Shown one piece after another: positions 55,469 to 63,516 of a stretch of 64,000 nt of DNA (within the stretch, counting starts at the first letter, position 1; every line of letters begins with the position of its first letter). The notes below the pieces were generated by a model. It made no database searches. It was not told the origin of the DNA and was given only the letters and a program-made list of their open reading frames with translations. The DNA lies in NCBI RefSeq assembly GCF_900109055.1, contig NZ_FOIV01000001.1, forward strand, positions 664,682-728,681, read 5' to 3'. The position numbers were made by a program, and so were the translations under genes. The DNA comes from Prevotella sp. khp7 (lineage in GTDB: Bacteria > Bacteroidota > Bacteroidia > Bacteroidales > Bacteroidaceae).

Positions 55469-56626
55469 ATGGATTTAGGACAGTTTATCATACAGAACTT
55501 TCATGAGTTTCTGACTTACACGGCTTTTGCAAATGCCACAGTCGGAAACCTGATCATGATTGCGGTGGGGGCCTTCTTCATCTGGCTGGCCATCAAGAAA
55601 GACTTCGAGCCTCTGTTGCTCATTCCTATCGGACTTGGTATCATTCTCGGCAATATTCCTTTCCGAGCAGATGCCGGTCTGGAGATCGGACTCTATGAAG
55701 ACAATTCCGTGCTGAACATATTCTATCAAGGTGTACGCCAAGGCTGGTATCCACCTCTGATATTCCTGGGCATCGGAGCCATGACCGACTTCACGGCGCT
55801 ATTGGCTAATCCAAAGCTCATGCTCATTGGCGCTTCAGCCCAGTTTGGTATTTTCGGAGCATACATGGTGGCCCTTGCCATGGGCTTTGAACCTTCACAG
55901 GCTGCCGGTATCGCTATCATTGGTGGTGCCGATGGTCCTACAGCTATTTTCCTCAGTTCTAAACTCTCACCCAACCTGATGGGTGCCATTGCCGTATGTG
56001 CTTACTCTTATATGGCTCTTGTACCCGTGATTCAGCCATTCATCATGCGTCTGCTTACCACCAAGAACGAGCGCGTCATCAAGATGAAGCCTGGGCGTAA
56101 CGTGTCACAGACTGAGCGTATTCTCTTCCCGATCATCGGACTGTTGCTGACCACGTTCATCGTGCCATCAGGTCTGCCTCTGCTGGGTATGCTCTTCTTC
56201 GGCAACCTGCTGAAAGAAAGTGGCAAGACCACCCGCCTGGCAAAGACCGCTGGAGCAGCCCTCAATGATATCGTAGTCATGCTGTTGGGTCTCACCGTAG
56301 GTTGCTCGACTCAGGCTTCTGAGTTCCTGACCTTCAACACCATCAAGATATTTGCACTTGGCGCAATGGCCTTCATGATTGCTACCGCATCAGGCGTATG
56401 CTTCGTCAAACTGATGAACCTCTTCTTGCCTGAGGGTAAGAAACTGAACCCGCTGATTGGTAATGCCGGTGTCAGTGCCGTACCTATGGCTGCACGTATC
56501 AGTAACAACCTCGGTCTGGAGTACGACCGCCACAACTTCCTGCTCATGCACGCCATGGGTCCGAATGTTGCAGGTGTCATCGGCTCTGCTGTTGCCGCAG
56601 GTGCTTTATTAGGATTCTTATCATGA
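55469..56626 (+). CDS. Sodium ion-translocating decarboxylase beta subunit
   Basis: 385 residues with about nine membrane helices. OadB/MmdB/GcdB family: it decarboxylates carboxybiotin and pumps Na+ outward. Conserved stretches: [36 protein letters not shown] (about 92-128), [20 protein letters not shown] (about 148-167) containing the Na+-site Asp, and [23 protein letters not shown] (about 328-350). With methylmalonyl-CoA mutase encoded nearby, the complex is probably the methylmalonyl-CoA decarboxylase of the propionate pathway. The carboxyltransferase alpha subunit gene is not in this cluster. Overlaps the LuxR gene start by 4 nt. Confidence 0.95.
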   Translation: [385 protein letters not shown]

Positions 56627-57219
56627 TGCAAGGAAGACCGAAGGTTGCTATCATCGATCCCAACACGCTCTCATCGCTGGGATTAAAACAGATGTTACAG
56701 ACTGTCATGCCCATCATGACAGTCGACACCTACGGTTCTTTTCTTGAGCTAGAGGCCAACCACCCGGAGAAGTACTTCCACTTCTTTGTCGCTATGAGCA
56801 TTGTTCTGGAGCATAAGGAGTTTTTCATGGCGCATCGTCGCAAGACCATCGTACTGACGCTCAGCCTCGACACCATGTCACAGCTCTCCGAGTTCCACTG
56901 TCTGTGTATCAATGTTCCCGAACAAGAACTGGTACGCTCACTGCTGATGCTCGAGCAGCATGCTCATGGGAAGGGTGAGAACCTGCCACCGATGCCAAAG
57001 GTGCTAAGTCAGAAGATTCTTACCGACCGTGAGATCGAAGTGATGAGTCTTATTGTTCAGGGCTATATCAACAAGGAGATAGCCGACAAACTCAATATTG
57101 GTCTGGCAACAGTCATCACCCATCGTAAAAACATCATGGAGAAACTGGGCATGAAGAGTGTTTCGGCACTAACCATCTATGCCGTCATGCATGGCTATGT
57201 CGACATCAACGCCATATAA
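56623..57219 (+). CDS. LuxR-type regulator with a degenerate receiver domain
   Basis: 198 residues (an alternative ATG lies one codon later at 56626). Residues 1-120 look like a receiver fold (KVAIIDPNTLSSLGLKQML) but the segment where the phosphoacceptor Asp should end strand 3 reads FHFFVAMSIVL, with no Asp. The LuxR helix-turn-helix is at about 133-198 (LTDREIEVMSLIVQGYINKEIADKLNI ... TVITHRKNIMEKLG). It ends TIYAVMHGYVDINAI, nearly the same as the convergent regulator next door. Translationally coupled to the decarboxylase beta subunit (ATGATG overlap). A phosphorylation-independent regulator is likely. Confidence 0.85.
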   Translation: MMQGRPKVAIIDPNTLSSLGLKQMLQTVMPIMTVDTYGSFLELEANHPEKYFHFFVAMSIVLEHKEFFMAHRRKTIVLTLSLDTMSQLSEFHCLCINVPEQELVRSLLMLEQHAHGKGENLPPMPKVLSQKILTDREIEVMSLIVQGYINKEIADKLNIGLATVITHRKNIMEKLGMKSVSALTIYAVMHGYVDINAI

Positions 57220-57222
57220 AAC

Positions 57223-57255
57223 AAAAAATCCCCGCCGCAATGGTGGGGATTTTTT
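57223..57255. terminator. Bidirectional intrinsic terminator between the two LuxR-type genes
   Basis: AAAAAATCCCCGCC (57223-57236) pairs with GGTGGGGATTTTTT (57242-57255), with one mismatch near the loop. Flanking A- and T-runs serve both strands. Confidence 0.85.
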
Positions 57256-58218
57256 TTATAGTTTCACACTACTTATATCAACAAGTCCGTTTACGATGGC
57301 ATAAATCGTCAAGCCTGCAGGAGAATGTATCTGGAGCTTGCGGGCTATGTTCCTTCTGTGCGTAATCACTGTGTTGATAGAGATACACAGGTGGTCGGCA
57401 ATCTCCTTATTCGCCATCCCCTGTACCAATGCGACAATCACATCCTTCTCACGGTCAGAGAGGGCATCCTGATTCTGCGCAACGCCATTCTTGAACACCA
57501 TGTCTGAGATATTCTTCGACACATCATTCTGCTTGGTCATCTGCTCCAGACGACGAATGGCAGGCACGAAGATATGATCCTCCACCTGTGCATGCTGACG
57601 CAGCCAGGCCTCGTTGTCGTAGATATCATGCAGGGTTGCCGTAAGCTGGTTATTATGCAAGCCGTCCTGAGGCAGATACTTGATAATAAGCAGTTTCAAC
57701 TCACGCAACTTCTTGTCGGCAGCACCATGATGCTTCGAGAATGTCTCTACATTATAATCATTGGCCGGCCGTCCTTCCAGCAATGTCTGCACATAAGGGA
57801 ACAGTGTTTTCTGCTCGTACTGCATATGACGACGTATCTCATGGGCGTATTCGTCGTAGAATCGCAGTATCAGTCTGGCCAACGAGTCATCTTCGTTCAG
57901 CGACTCAGAAAGTTCTCGGCGTATAAAGGGCAACTGGAAGTCAAGGAAATAGGCGTGACTGGCTTCCAGATAATGCATCAGCGTAGGAACACTGATCTGC
58001 TCATCGGCATCAAACTCACCATAACCGTTGATGGTATAGTTGACCACAGCCAGGAAAGTATAGGTATCTACATTATTATCCTCACATGTCTCTTTCACGG
58101 TCTTATCACCGAAGCCAAGACTGATGCCGAAACTGCCAAGCGACTGCAGCAGGTCATAATTATCGCGGATCAAAGAGATCATCTTATCGTCCGCTTCATA
58201 CATCTTTTGATTCTTCAT
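57256..58218 (-). CDS. RIC/hemerythrin-like di-iron domain fused to a LuxR helix-turn-helix
   Basis: 320 residues from the ATG at 58218 (MKNQKMYEADDKM); upstream in-frame starts lie before the predicted transcription start. Residues 1-60 resemble the ScdA N-terminal domain (LLQSLGSFGISLGFGDKTVKETCEDNNVD) but lack its Cys-Cys pair. Residues 75-225 form a hemerythrin-like four-helix bundle with candidate iron ligands His82/His88, His131 and Glu135 (RRHMQYEQKTLFP), His163/164 and His209 and Glu213 (RQHAQVEDHIF), the pattern of YtfE/ScdA (RIC) iron-sulfur repair proteins. Residues 252-316 are a LuxR DNA-binding domain. The combination suggests a cytoplasmic sensor of O2, NO or iron that binds DNA directly. 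Divergent from the porin-imelysin operon, convergent with the related LuxR gene. Confidence 0.9.
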   Translation of the reverse strand: MKNQKMYEADDKMISLIRDNYDLLQSLGSFGISLGFGDKTVKETCEDNNVDTYTFLAVVNYTINGYGEFDADEQISVPTLMHYLEASHAYFLDFQLPFIRRELSESLNEDDSLARLILRFYDEYAHEIRRHMQYEQKTLFPYVQTLLEGRPANDYNVETFSKHHGAADKKLRELKLLIIKYLPQDGLHNNQLTATLHDIYDNEAWLRQHAQVEDHIFVPAIRRLEQMTKQNDVSKNISDMVFKNGVAQNQDALSDREKDVIVALVQGMANKEIADHLCISINTVITHRRNIARKLQIHSPAGLTIYAIVNGLVDISSVKL

Positions 58219-58228
58219 CTTTTGTATG

Positions 58229-58297
58229 TACCTAATAATGATTACGGCTGCAAAATTATACATTATTTTTGGAATACGCAATAATCATTATTAGGTA
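58229..58297. promoter_or_regulatory. Perfect 16-bp inverted repeat bracketing the regulator promoter (candidate operator)
   Basis: TACCTAATAATGATTA at 58229-58244 and its exact complement TAATCATTATTAGGTA at 58282-58297 are separated by 37 bp. On the minus strand the right arm abuts the -33 TTGC (complement of 58278-58281) and the left arm begins just after the predicted transcription start. A further TTAGGTATT lies at 58352-58360, touching the -33 of the porin promoter. Likely binding sites for one or both neighbouring LuxR-type regulators. Confidence 0.65.
58251..58281 (-). promoter_or_regulatory. Promoter of the RIC-LuxR regulator gene
   Basis: Complement of 58251-58258 is TAATTTTG (-7), and TTGC (complement of 58278-58281) is about 20 nt upstream. 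The promoter lies wholly between the arms of the inverted repeat 58229-58297. Confidence 0.55.
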
Positions 58298-58351
58298 TTT
58301 TTATCCTCCTAACTCTATTATATAGGTCTATTTAACCCATTTTCATAATTT

Positions 58352-58389
58352 TTAGGTATTGTATAATCACTTGGAAAGGTCTACCTTTG
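58352..58389 (+). promoter_or_regulatory. Promoter of the porin-imelysin-DUF1111 operon with an abutting half-site
   Basis: TTG at 58359-58361 (-33) and TACCTTTG at 58382-58389 (-7), 20 nt apart. TTAGGTATT at 58352-58360 repeats the end of the inverted-repeat arm 58291-58299 and overlaps the -33 box, a position suited to an activator or a repressor. The start codon is 37 nt downstream of the -7 box. Confidence 0.6.
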
Positions 58390-58425
58390 CAGCCGATTTT
58401 AGTAATGGTTCTAGGTTTATACAAA

Positions 58426-59727
58426 ATGAAGAATAAGACTATTTTTACAATGTGTGCCATGGTTGGTCTTTTTACCACCACGTTACAGGCACAAGAGGTG
58501 GCTGGCGACAGCGTGATGCAACATGCCACTGGCAAGAAGTTTTCTGTAGGAGGTTATGGCGAAATTGCTTACAGCCGTAATTATTTTAGCGACCACGTAA
58601 GCCGGTACAGTCAGCCGGAACAGCATAAGAACGACCCCAGCCACGGACGTTTCGATATTCCCCACATGGTAGTATATATGGGTTACGACTTCGGAAAGGG
58701 TTGGACCTTCGGTACTGAGATCGAGTTTGAACATGGCGGTACCGGTATCGCTTATGAGAAAGAAGATGAGGAAGGTGGCGAATGGGAGCAGGAGACAGAG
58801 AAAGGCGGTGAGGTAGAACTTGAGCAGTTCTGGATCCAGAAGACCTTCTCGAATGCAGCCCATCTGAAATTCGGTCATATCGTTGTACCCGTAGGACTCA
58901 CCAATGCCTATCATGAACCGCTGAACTTCTTCACGGTCTATCGCCCAGAAGGCGAGAACACCATCATGCCCTCTACATGGCATCAGACCGGTGTCAGTTT
59001 CTGGGGACGTGCCGGTAAGTTCCGCTATGAGGCACAGTTCCTTGCTGGATTGAATGCCGACAATTTCACCAATGTAGGATGGGTTCGTAAAGGCCATAAG
59101 TCACCTCTGGAGTTTGACGTTGCCAACAAATATGGTGTAGCGCTCCGTATCGACAACTATTCTGTTCCCGGTCTGCGCCTTGGTCTGAGCGGCTACTATG
59201 GCCAGAGCATCGGCAACAGCTATCCCCGCAACGCCAATGGTGTCGACGCCGAATACAAAGGAGATGTTCTGATTGGTGCTTTCGACTTCACCTACAAAGG
59301 ACACAACTGGATTGTTCGCGGACAGGCAGACTATGGATATCTGGGTGATGCCGACCAGTTGAAGTACGTATACAATCGCCTCAACTCCAAGTCGCCTTAC
59401 AAGCACTCCGCCTTTGTCAGCAAAAATGCCTATGCCATTGGCATCGAAGCAGGCTACGACATCTTCTCACAGATACAGCAGCTGCGTGATGACAATAAGA
59501 AACTTTTCGTTTTCGGACGTTATGAGCAATACAACCCCTATGCCAGTAACACAAAAGGCACCGCCTACGATTATACAGAAGTAAAACGCATGGCTGTCGG
59601 TGTGAACTACCATCCCGTACCTCAGATAGCCATTAAGGCAGAATACTCAAAACGTTTTCTGAAGAGCCTCTACAACAACGAGCCTTCCGTAAACATCGGT
59701 GTTGCATACGAGGGCTTTTTCTTGTAA
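58426..59727 (+). CDS. Putative outer-membrane porin (beta-barrel)
   Basis: 433 residues from the ATG at 58426 (MKNKTIFTMCAMVGLF); the longer frame begins in the -7 box and was rejected. A signal peptide ends TTLQAQ. The mature chain is a barrel of alternating strands: FSVGGYGEIAYSRNYF, FDIPHMVVYMGYDFGKGWTFGTEIEFEHGG, LKFGHIVVPVGLTNAYHEPLNFFTVYRPEGENTIMP, ending in aromatic strands (VNIGVAYEGFFL). The shape resembles phosphate-selective (OprP/OprO-like) porins of Bacteroidota. An acidic loop (EKEDEEGGEWEQETEKGGEVELE, about 122-145) could attract cations such as iron (inference). First gene of the putative iron/haem operon. Confidence 0.8.
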   Translation: MKNKTIFTMCAMVGLFTTTLQAQEVAGDSVMQHATGKKFSVGGYGEIAYSRNYFSDHVSRYSQPEQHKNDPSHGRFDIPHMVVYMGYDFGKGWTFGTEIEFEHGGTGIAYEKEDEEGGEWEQETEKGGEVELEQFWIQKTFSNAAHLKFGHIVVPVGLTNAYHEPLNFFTVYRPEGENTIMPSTWHQTGVSFWGRAGKFRYEAQFLAGLNADNFTNVGWVRKGHKSPLEFDVANKYGVALRIDNYSVPGLRLGLSGYYGQSIGNSYPRNANGVDAEYKGDVLIGAFDFTYKGHNWIVRGQADYGYLGDADQLKYVYNRLNSKSPYKHSAFVSKNAYAIGIEAGYDIFSQIQQLRDDNKKLFVFGRYEQYNPYASNTKGTAYDYTEVKRMAVGVNYHPVPQIAIKAEYSKRFLKSLYNNEPSVNIGVAYEGFFL

Positions 59728-59771
59728 AGCATAATCATAAAAGTAAAAAGTTAACATAATAATTATCAACA

Positions 59772-61094
59772 ATGAAAAAGTATTTTATTCTTTCAGCTGC
59801 ACTCCTGATGGGTGCTATGACTTTTACATCATGTAGCGATGATGACAAAAACGAGAACGAAGAGACCTCTTTCGATCTTGTTAAGACAACACCAATTGTA
59901 GACGAGGACAATTACGACCTGAATACAGTTGCTGCTAACTATTCTGTTAAGAGTTTTGGCGAGGCAGCCATCGACAATTGCGGTGACCTGGTCGACCAGC
60001 TGACTTCAGCTAATGCCGCTATTCAGCAGGCAAAGCTGTCTGAGGCTCAGGAGACTTATCTCCGCGAGGTGCTGAAGAATCTGGTTAGCAATGTCATCAT
60101 CCCCACCTATACCCAGCTGGCCGATGAGACTGAGAAACTGGAAAAGACCCTCAACGGACTGACTGTAAGCACCATCACACAGGCACAGATCAACTCAGCT
60201 TGTGAGGACTTCAAGGAAGCACGTAAGTATTGGGAGCGTAGTGAAGCGTTCCTGATGGGTGCCGCTTCCGACTTCGACGTTGACCCGACTATCGACTCAT
60301 GGCCTCTGAACCGCTCGCTGCTGCTGAGCTATTTCAATAACGGTATGAACGACGAGATGCTGGAGGATGCCACCATCCTTGGTTTCCACGCCTTGGAGTT
60401 CATCCTGTTCCGCGACGGTCAGCCACGTAAGGTTGCTGAGCTGCAGGCCAACGACACCTATAAGAATTTCGAGAATATTTCCGGTGCTAAGGAGCTGGCT
60501 TATGCCCAGACCATCTGTACGCTGCTGAAGCAGCGCACCTTCCAGTTGCAGGTTGCATGGGAAGGCGAGAAGAACAGCAGTCGTGTAGCTGTTGTCAAGG
60601 CCGCTGGTCTCGACTACACCACTGAGGCAGGCCTCTCTTATGGCGACAACCTCATCAACGCCGGTATTGACGGCAGCAAGAGCACCTTCCCAACTCTGAA
60701 GGCCGCCATCTCACAGATCCTTTCCGACGATGAGGGTAGCTGCGTAGGTATCGCCAACGAGGTTGGTACAGCCAAGATTGCCAATCCGTTTGCCTCAGGC
60801 GACATCTCTTATGTAGAGTCACCTTATAGCTACAACTCTATTGCCGACTTCCGCGACAACATCCGCTCTATCCGTAACATCTGGTTGGGTTCTACAGATA
60901 AGAAAGCCAACGATTACAGCTTCCACACATTCTTTGCCAGTGTAAAGAGCGAGGGTGTCAACACCGCCGTCGAGAATGGCTATTTAAAGGCCATCGAGGC
61001 CATCAGTAATATGCCATCAGCATTCGTAAAGTACTGCAGCACCATCTGGGGCATTGCTTTCGAAGATGATGAAGACTGGGAAGTAGAAGAGTAG
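59772..61094 (+). CDS. Imelysin-family lipoprotein (putative iron-binding)
   Basis: 440 residues. Lipoprotein signal MKKYFILSAALLMGAMTFTSC, then an acidic linker DDDKNENEE. The two-helical-bundle imelysin domain (peptidase M75/EfeO-like) spans about 55-430 and has the family GxHxxE motif as Gly204-Phe-His206-Ala-Leu-Glu209, thought to bind metal; SEAFLMGAASDFDVDPTIDSWPLN precedes it. Family members work in bacterial iron uptake or insulin-cleaving-like surface roles; peptidase activity is not established for most. Lies 44 nt after the porin gene and 85 nt before the di-haem gene. Confidence 0.9.
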   Translation: MKKYFILSAALLMGAMTFTSCSDDDKNENEETSFDLVKTTPIVDEDNYDLNTVAANYSVKSFGEAAIDNCGDLVDQLTSANAAIQQAKLSEAQETYLREVLKNLVSNVIIPTYTQLADETEKLEKTLNGLTVSTITQAQINSACEDFKEARKYWERSEAFLMGAASDFDVDPTIDSWPLNRSLLLSYFNNGMNDEMLEDATILGFHALEFILFRDGQPRKVAELQANDTYKNFENISGAKELAYAQTICTLLKQRTFQLQVAWEGEKNSSRVAVVKAAGLDYTTEAGLSYGDNLINAGIDGSKSTFPTLKAAISQILSDDEGSCVGIANEVGTAKIANPFASGDISYVESPYSYNSIADFRDNIRSIRNIWLGSTDKKANDYSFHTFFASVKSEGVNTAVENGYLKAIEAISNMPSAFVKYCSTIWGIAFEDDEDWEVEE

Positions 61095-61119
61095 GAATAT
61101 CTCTATACGTTATACAACA

Positions 61120-61148
61120 GCGCCTCACCTGAAACATGGTGGGACGCT
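61120..61148 (+). repeat. Imperfect hairpin between imelysin and DUF1111 genes
   Basis: GCGCCTCACC (61121-61130) can pair with GGTGGGACGC (61139-61148) with one mismatch and one wobble. No T-run, so it is perhaps an mRNA processing or attenuation element within the operon. Confidence 0.35.
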
Positions 61149-61179
61149 TTATCGCTTAAAATATACAAAACAATTCTTT

Positions 61180-62934
61180 ATGACAAATTTTAAAAGCATC
61201 TCAAAGTTCACGCTTATCAGTCTGTTAGCCTTTCAGGGCCTTACAAGTTGCTCTGACGACAATAGCAGTGAACTTGGTCCGTTGGTCCCCGAGGAACAAG
61301 CCTTCGGCAAGGCCAACGATGTCTTCAGCGCTGAAGAGTGGTTTCCCGGTGGAGAATTAGGAACTACCGAGAAAGCCAGTTACTCTGCCCCTACTCCTGC
61401 TGTCGTGAAAATTGCAGGTATGGAGGACCATTTCAATACAGGTGAGGATTTCTTCGAGCATCTTTACACCTTCGACGTAGCACCTCGTAAAGGTCTGGGC
61501 CCGGCATGGGTTCGTAACAGCTGCATAGCCTGTCACCCAAGTTACGGCCATGGTAAGCGCCAGACGGAATACCGTGCCAACACCATCGGCAACGGCTATC
61601 TGCTGGTCATCTACCACCCCGACAACAACGCCTACATCTCAGAGGTGACTGGTATGCCGCAGACGGCAGCCATGGCTCCGTTTAAAGCACCAATCGACGA
61701 GAACCAGATACAGATTGACTGGAAGACCGTGACTGCCATGGAGAGCGGACTGGCTATGACATTCCCTGATGGTGAGAAGTACGAGCTGATTTATCCGGAG
61801 GTTCGTATTCCTCAGTCGGCTTTCAACACCAATCCTAAGCCAACCAACTACGATGTACGTTTAGAGTCGACCATCGGTGTCTATGGTACGGGATTGCTCG
61901 ACGCCATCGACGACGAGGAGATTGAGAAACAGTGGGCTGCCGAGGCTAAGCATGCCGAGCTGAATCCTGCCATGTGGGACAAAGAGGCCAACACCTTCAA
62001 GGCCAGTGCCTACTACAGCGCTCCCTATAACGACACAGGTGTTCATCACGGTTCTCATGGACCTCTGAAGCGTTTCACTTACGCCATGACCCGTGGCTCT
62101 CTGCAGGACGGTGCCGGTGCCAATGCCATCTGGAACATCACCAACGTGACACGTAGCGACCGCCACTGGCTCTACACCACCACAGCCTGGGCTAAGGCTC
62201 AGAGCGAGGATCCTGAGGTCATCAGCTATATCAAAGAGCACGGTTCCTCATTTGCCAGCATTCTGCATCCCTACTATGCCGACGGTACCGACGAAGGCAT
62301 TGCCGCACGTGTCTATGAAGTGCTGAACACACCATCCATCGCTTACAAGGACACTTTCGAGAAATACCTGCTTAACGATGAGTACTATGGTGGTGAGGAA
62401 GAGATGAACGACAAGCAGTACTACCAGTTCATGGTATGGCACCGCGGTCTTGCCGTTCCTGCCGCCCGTAATCTGAACGACGATGCCGTAAAGCGCGGCA
62501 AGACCCTCTTCACCGAGATCGGTTGCGCTAACTGTCATCGCCCGTCATGGAAGACCGGTGCCGACAATCTGTGGATCGACGCCAGCATCAAGGCCTACGC
62601 CAAGAGCATCGGCAAGGATGCCAAGAGCATCATGCCCCGTTATGCCAACCAGACCATCTGGCCTTATACCGACTTGGTTCAGCACCGTCTGTTCATGATG
62701 AACGACATTCGTACCGGTTGGTGCCGCACCACGCCACTTTGGGGTCGTGGTCTCTCACGCCAGCTGACAGGTGCCGACGACCGTCTGCACGATTGCCGTG
62801 CCCGAACCGTTATCGAGGCTATCATGTGGCATGGCTATAGCAAGAAGTCCGACGCCTACCGTCCGACAGAGAAGTTCTATAATCTGCCCAAGGCCGACCG
62901 TGATGCCATTGTCAAATTCATAGAGTCCATCTAA
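61180..62934 (+). CDS. DUF1111 di-haem c-type oxidoreductase lipoprotein
   Basis: 584 residues. Lipoprotein signal ending LTSC, then the DUF1111 (di-haem putative thiol oxidoreductase/peroxidase) family. There are two CxxCH haem c sites: Cys115-Ile-Ala-Cys118-His119 (RNSCIACHPSYG) and Cys449-Ala-Asn-Cys452-His453 (EIGCANCHRPSW). Other family segments: GLGPAWVRNSC, TGLLDAID-like GTGLLDAIDDEEIE, RTGWCRTTPLWGRGLSRQ and HDCRARTVIEAIMWHG. It would sit in the periplasm or outer membrane and handle electrons. Genes of this family repeatedly neighbour imelysins in Bacteria, supporting a role in iron redox and uptake (inference). Maturation needs a cytochrome c assembly system. Confidence 0.9.
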   Translation: MTNFKSISKFTLISLLAFQGLTSCSDDNSSELGPLVPEEQAFGKANDVFSAEEWFPGGELGTTEKASYSAPTPAVVKIAGMEDHFNTGEDFFEHLYTFDVAPRKGLGPAWVRNSCIACHPSYGHGKRQTEYRANTIGNGYLLVIYHPDNNAYISEVTGMPQTAAMAPFKAPIDENQIQIDWKTVTAMESGLAMTFPDGEKYELIYPEVRIPQSAFNTNPKPTNYDVRLESTIGVYGTGLLDAIDDEEIEKQWAAEAKHAELNPAMWDKEANTFKASAYYSAPYNDTGVHHGSHGPLKRFTYAMTRGSLQDGAGANAIWNITNVTRSDRHWLYTTTAWAKAQSEDPEVISYIKEHGSSFASILHPYYADGTDEGIAARVYEVLNTPSIAYKDTFEKYLLNDEYYGGEEEMNDKQYYQFMVWHRGLAVPAARNLNDDAVKRGKTLFTEIGCANCHRPSWKTGADNLWIDASIKAYAKSIGKDAKSIMPRYANQTIWPYTDLVQHRLFMMNDIRTGWCRTTPLWGRGLSRQLTGADDRLHDCRARTVIEAIMWHGYSKKSDAYRPTEKFYNLPKADRDAIVKFIESI

Positions 62935-63516
62935 ATGCAGAATCGTAACAGACGCTATACAACACTCATACTGGCCCTGCTGTTTATGGCAGGGTCAGTA
63001 TTTGCTATGCCTGCACCGCTCATCATGCCGAAAGCTCAGGCAGCACATTTCTGCAGGTTACTCATCAACGACGGAGAGAGCATCGCCCCGCTCAGTTCGC
63101 ATGCCCATCGGCTCATGGCGGCCAACGACAGTCTGACCTCTGAGCAGATATTCGCATCCTACATCTTCAGACAGTCCAACTGGATCACGCTGCGCATTTT
63201 CCCCCATACCGAGACCGACGGCACTGTTGCCTGGTATTCAGCATCCGACCTCCTTCCCGCTTCGGTCAGCACTGAACACCAGAAGTATATCCACGAGGTC
63301 TTCCCCCACCTCCAGGCAGAGATAGAGGCAGGCCATTGGACCACCGTCGATGCCTATATCGACAAGATGATTGAATACCAATGCAAGTTCGCTAACAACG
63401 ATCAGGCAGTCTCTACACCGTCTTACCTGATCTATGTTGTTGCACTTTTCTTTGCGGTTTTGCTTATTTCTCGAATAATATTCGTAAATTTGCACCCTAA
63501 AAGAACAAAACAATGA
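62935..63516 (+). CDS. Small membrane-anchored protein resembling the periplasmic part of a CcsA/ResB cytochrome c assembly factor
   Basis: 193 residues starting immediately after the di-haem gene stop. N-terminal signal or anchor (about 8-24), a soluble segment (HFCRLLINDGESIAPLSSHAHRLM, SLTSEQIFASYIF, WYSASDLLP, HWTTVDAYIDKMIEYQCKF) and a C-terminal membrane helix (about 165-185) with a basic tail. From memory, the soluble segment resembles the periplasmic domain of Bacteroidales CcsA/ResB fusion proteins (ND.G.I.P..T.A.. and GDW..AD..I..I..YQ patterns), without the haem-handling membrane core. This is uncertain, but a role in maturing the di-haem protein encoded next to it would fit. The stop overlaps the next start (ATGA). 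Confidence 0.6.
   Translation: MQNRNRRYTTLILALLFMAGSVFAMPAPLIMPKAQAAHFCRLLINDGESIAPLSSHAHRLMAANDSLTSEQIFASYIFRQSNWITLRIFPHTETDGTVAWYSASDLLPASVSTEHQKYIHEVFPHLQAEIEAGHWTTVDAYIDKMIEYQCKFANNDQAVSTPSYLIYVVALFFAVLLISRIIFVNLHPKRTKQ
63485..63492 (+). promoter_or_regulatory. Possible internal promoter (-7 box) for the last gene
   Basis: TAAATTTG lies inside the end of the preceding gene, 20 nt before the ATG at 63513, so the last gene may also be transcribed on its own. Confidence 0.4.
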
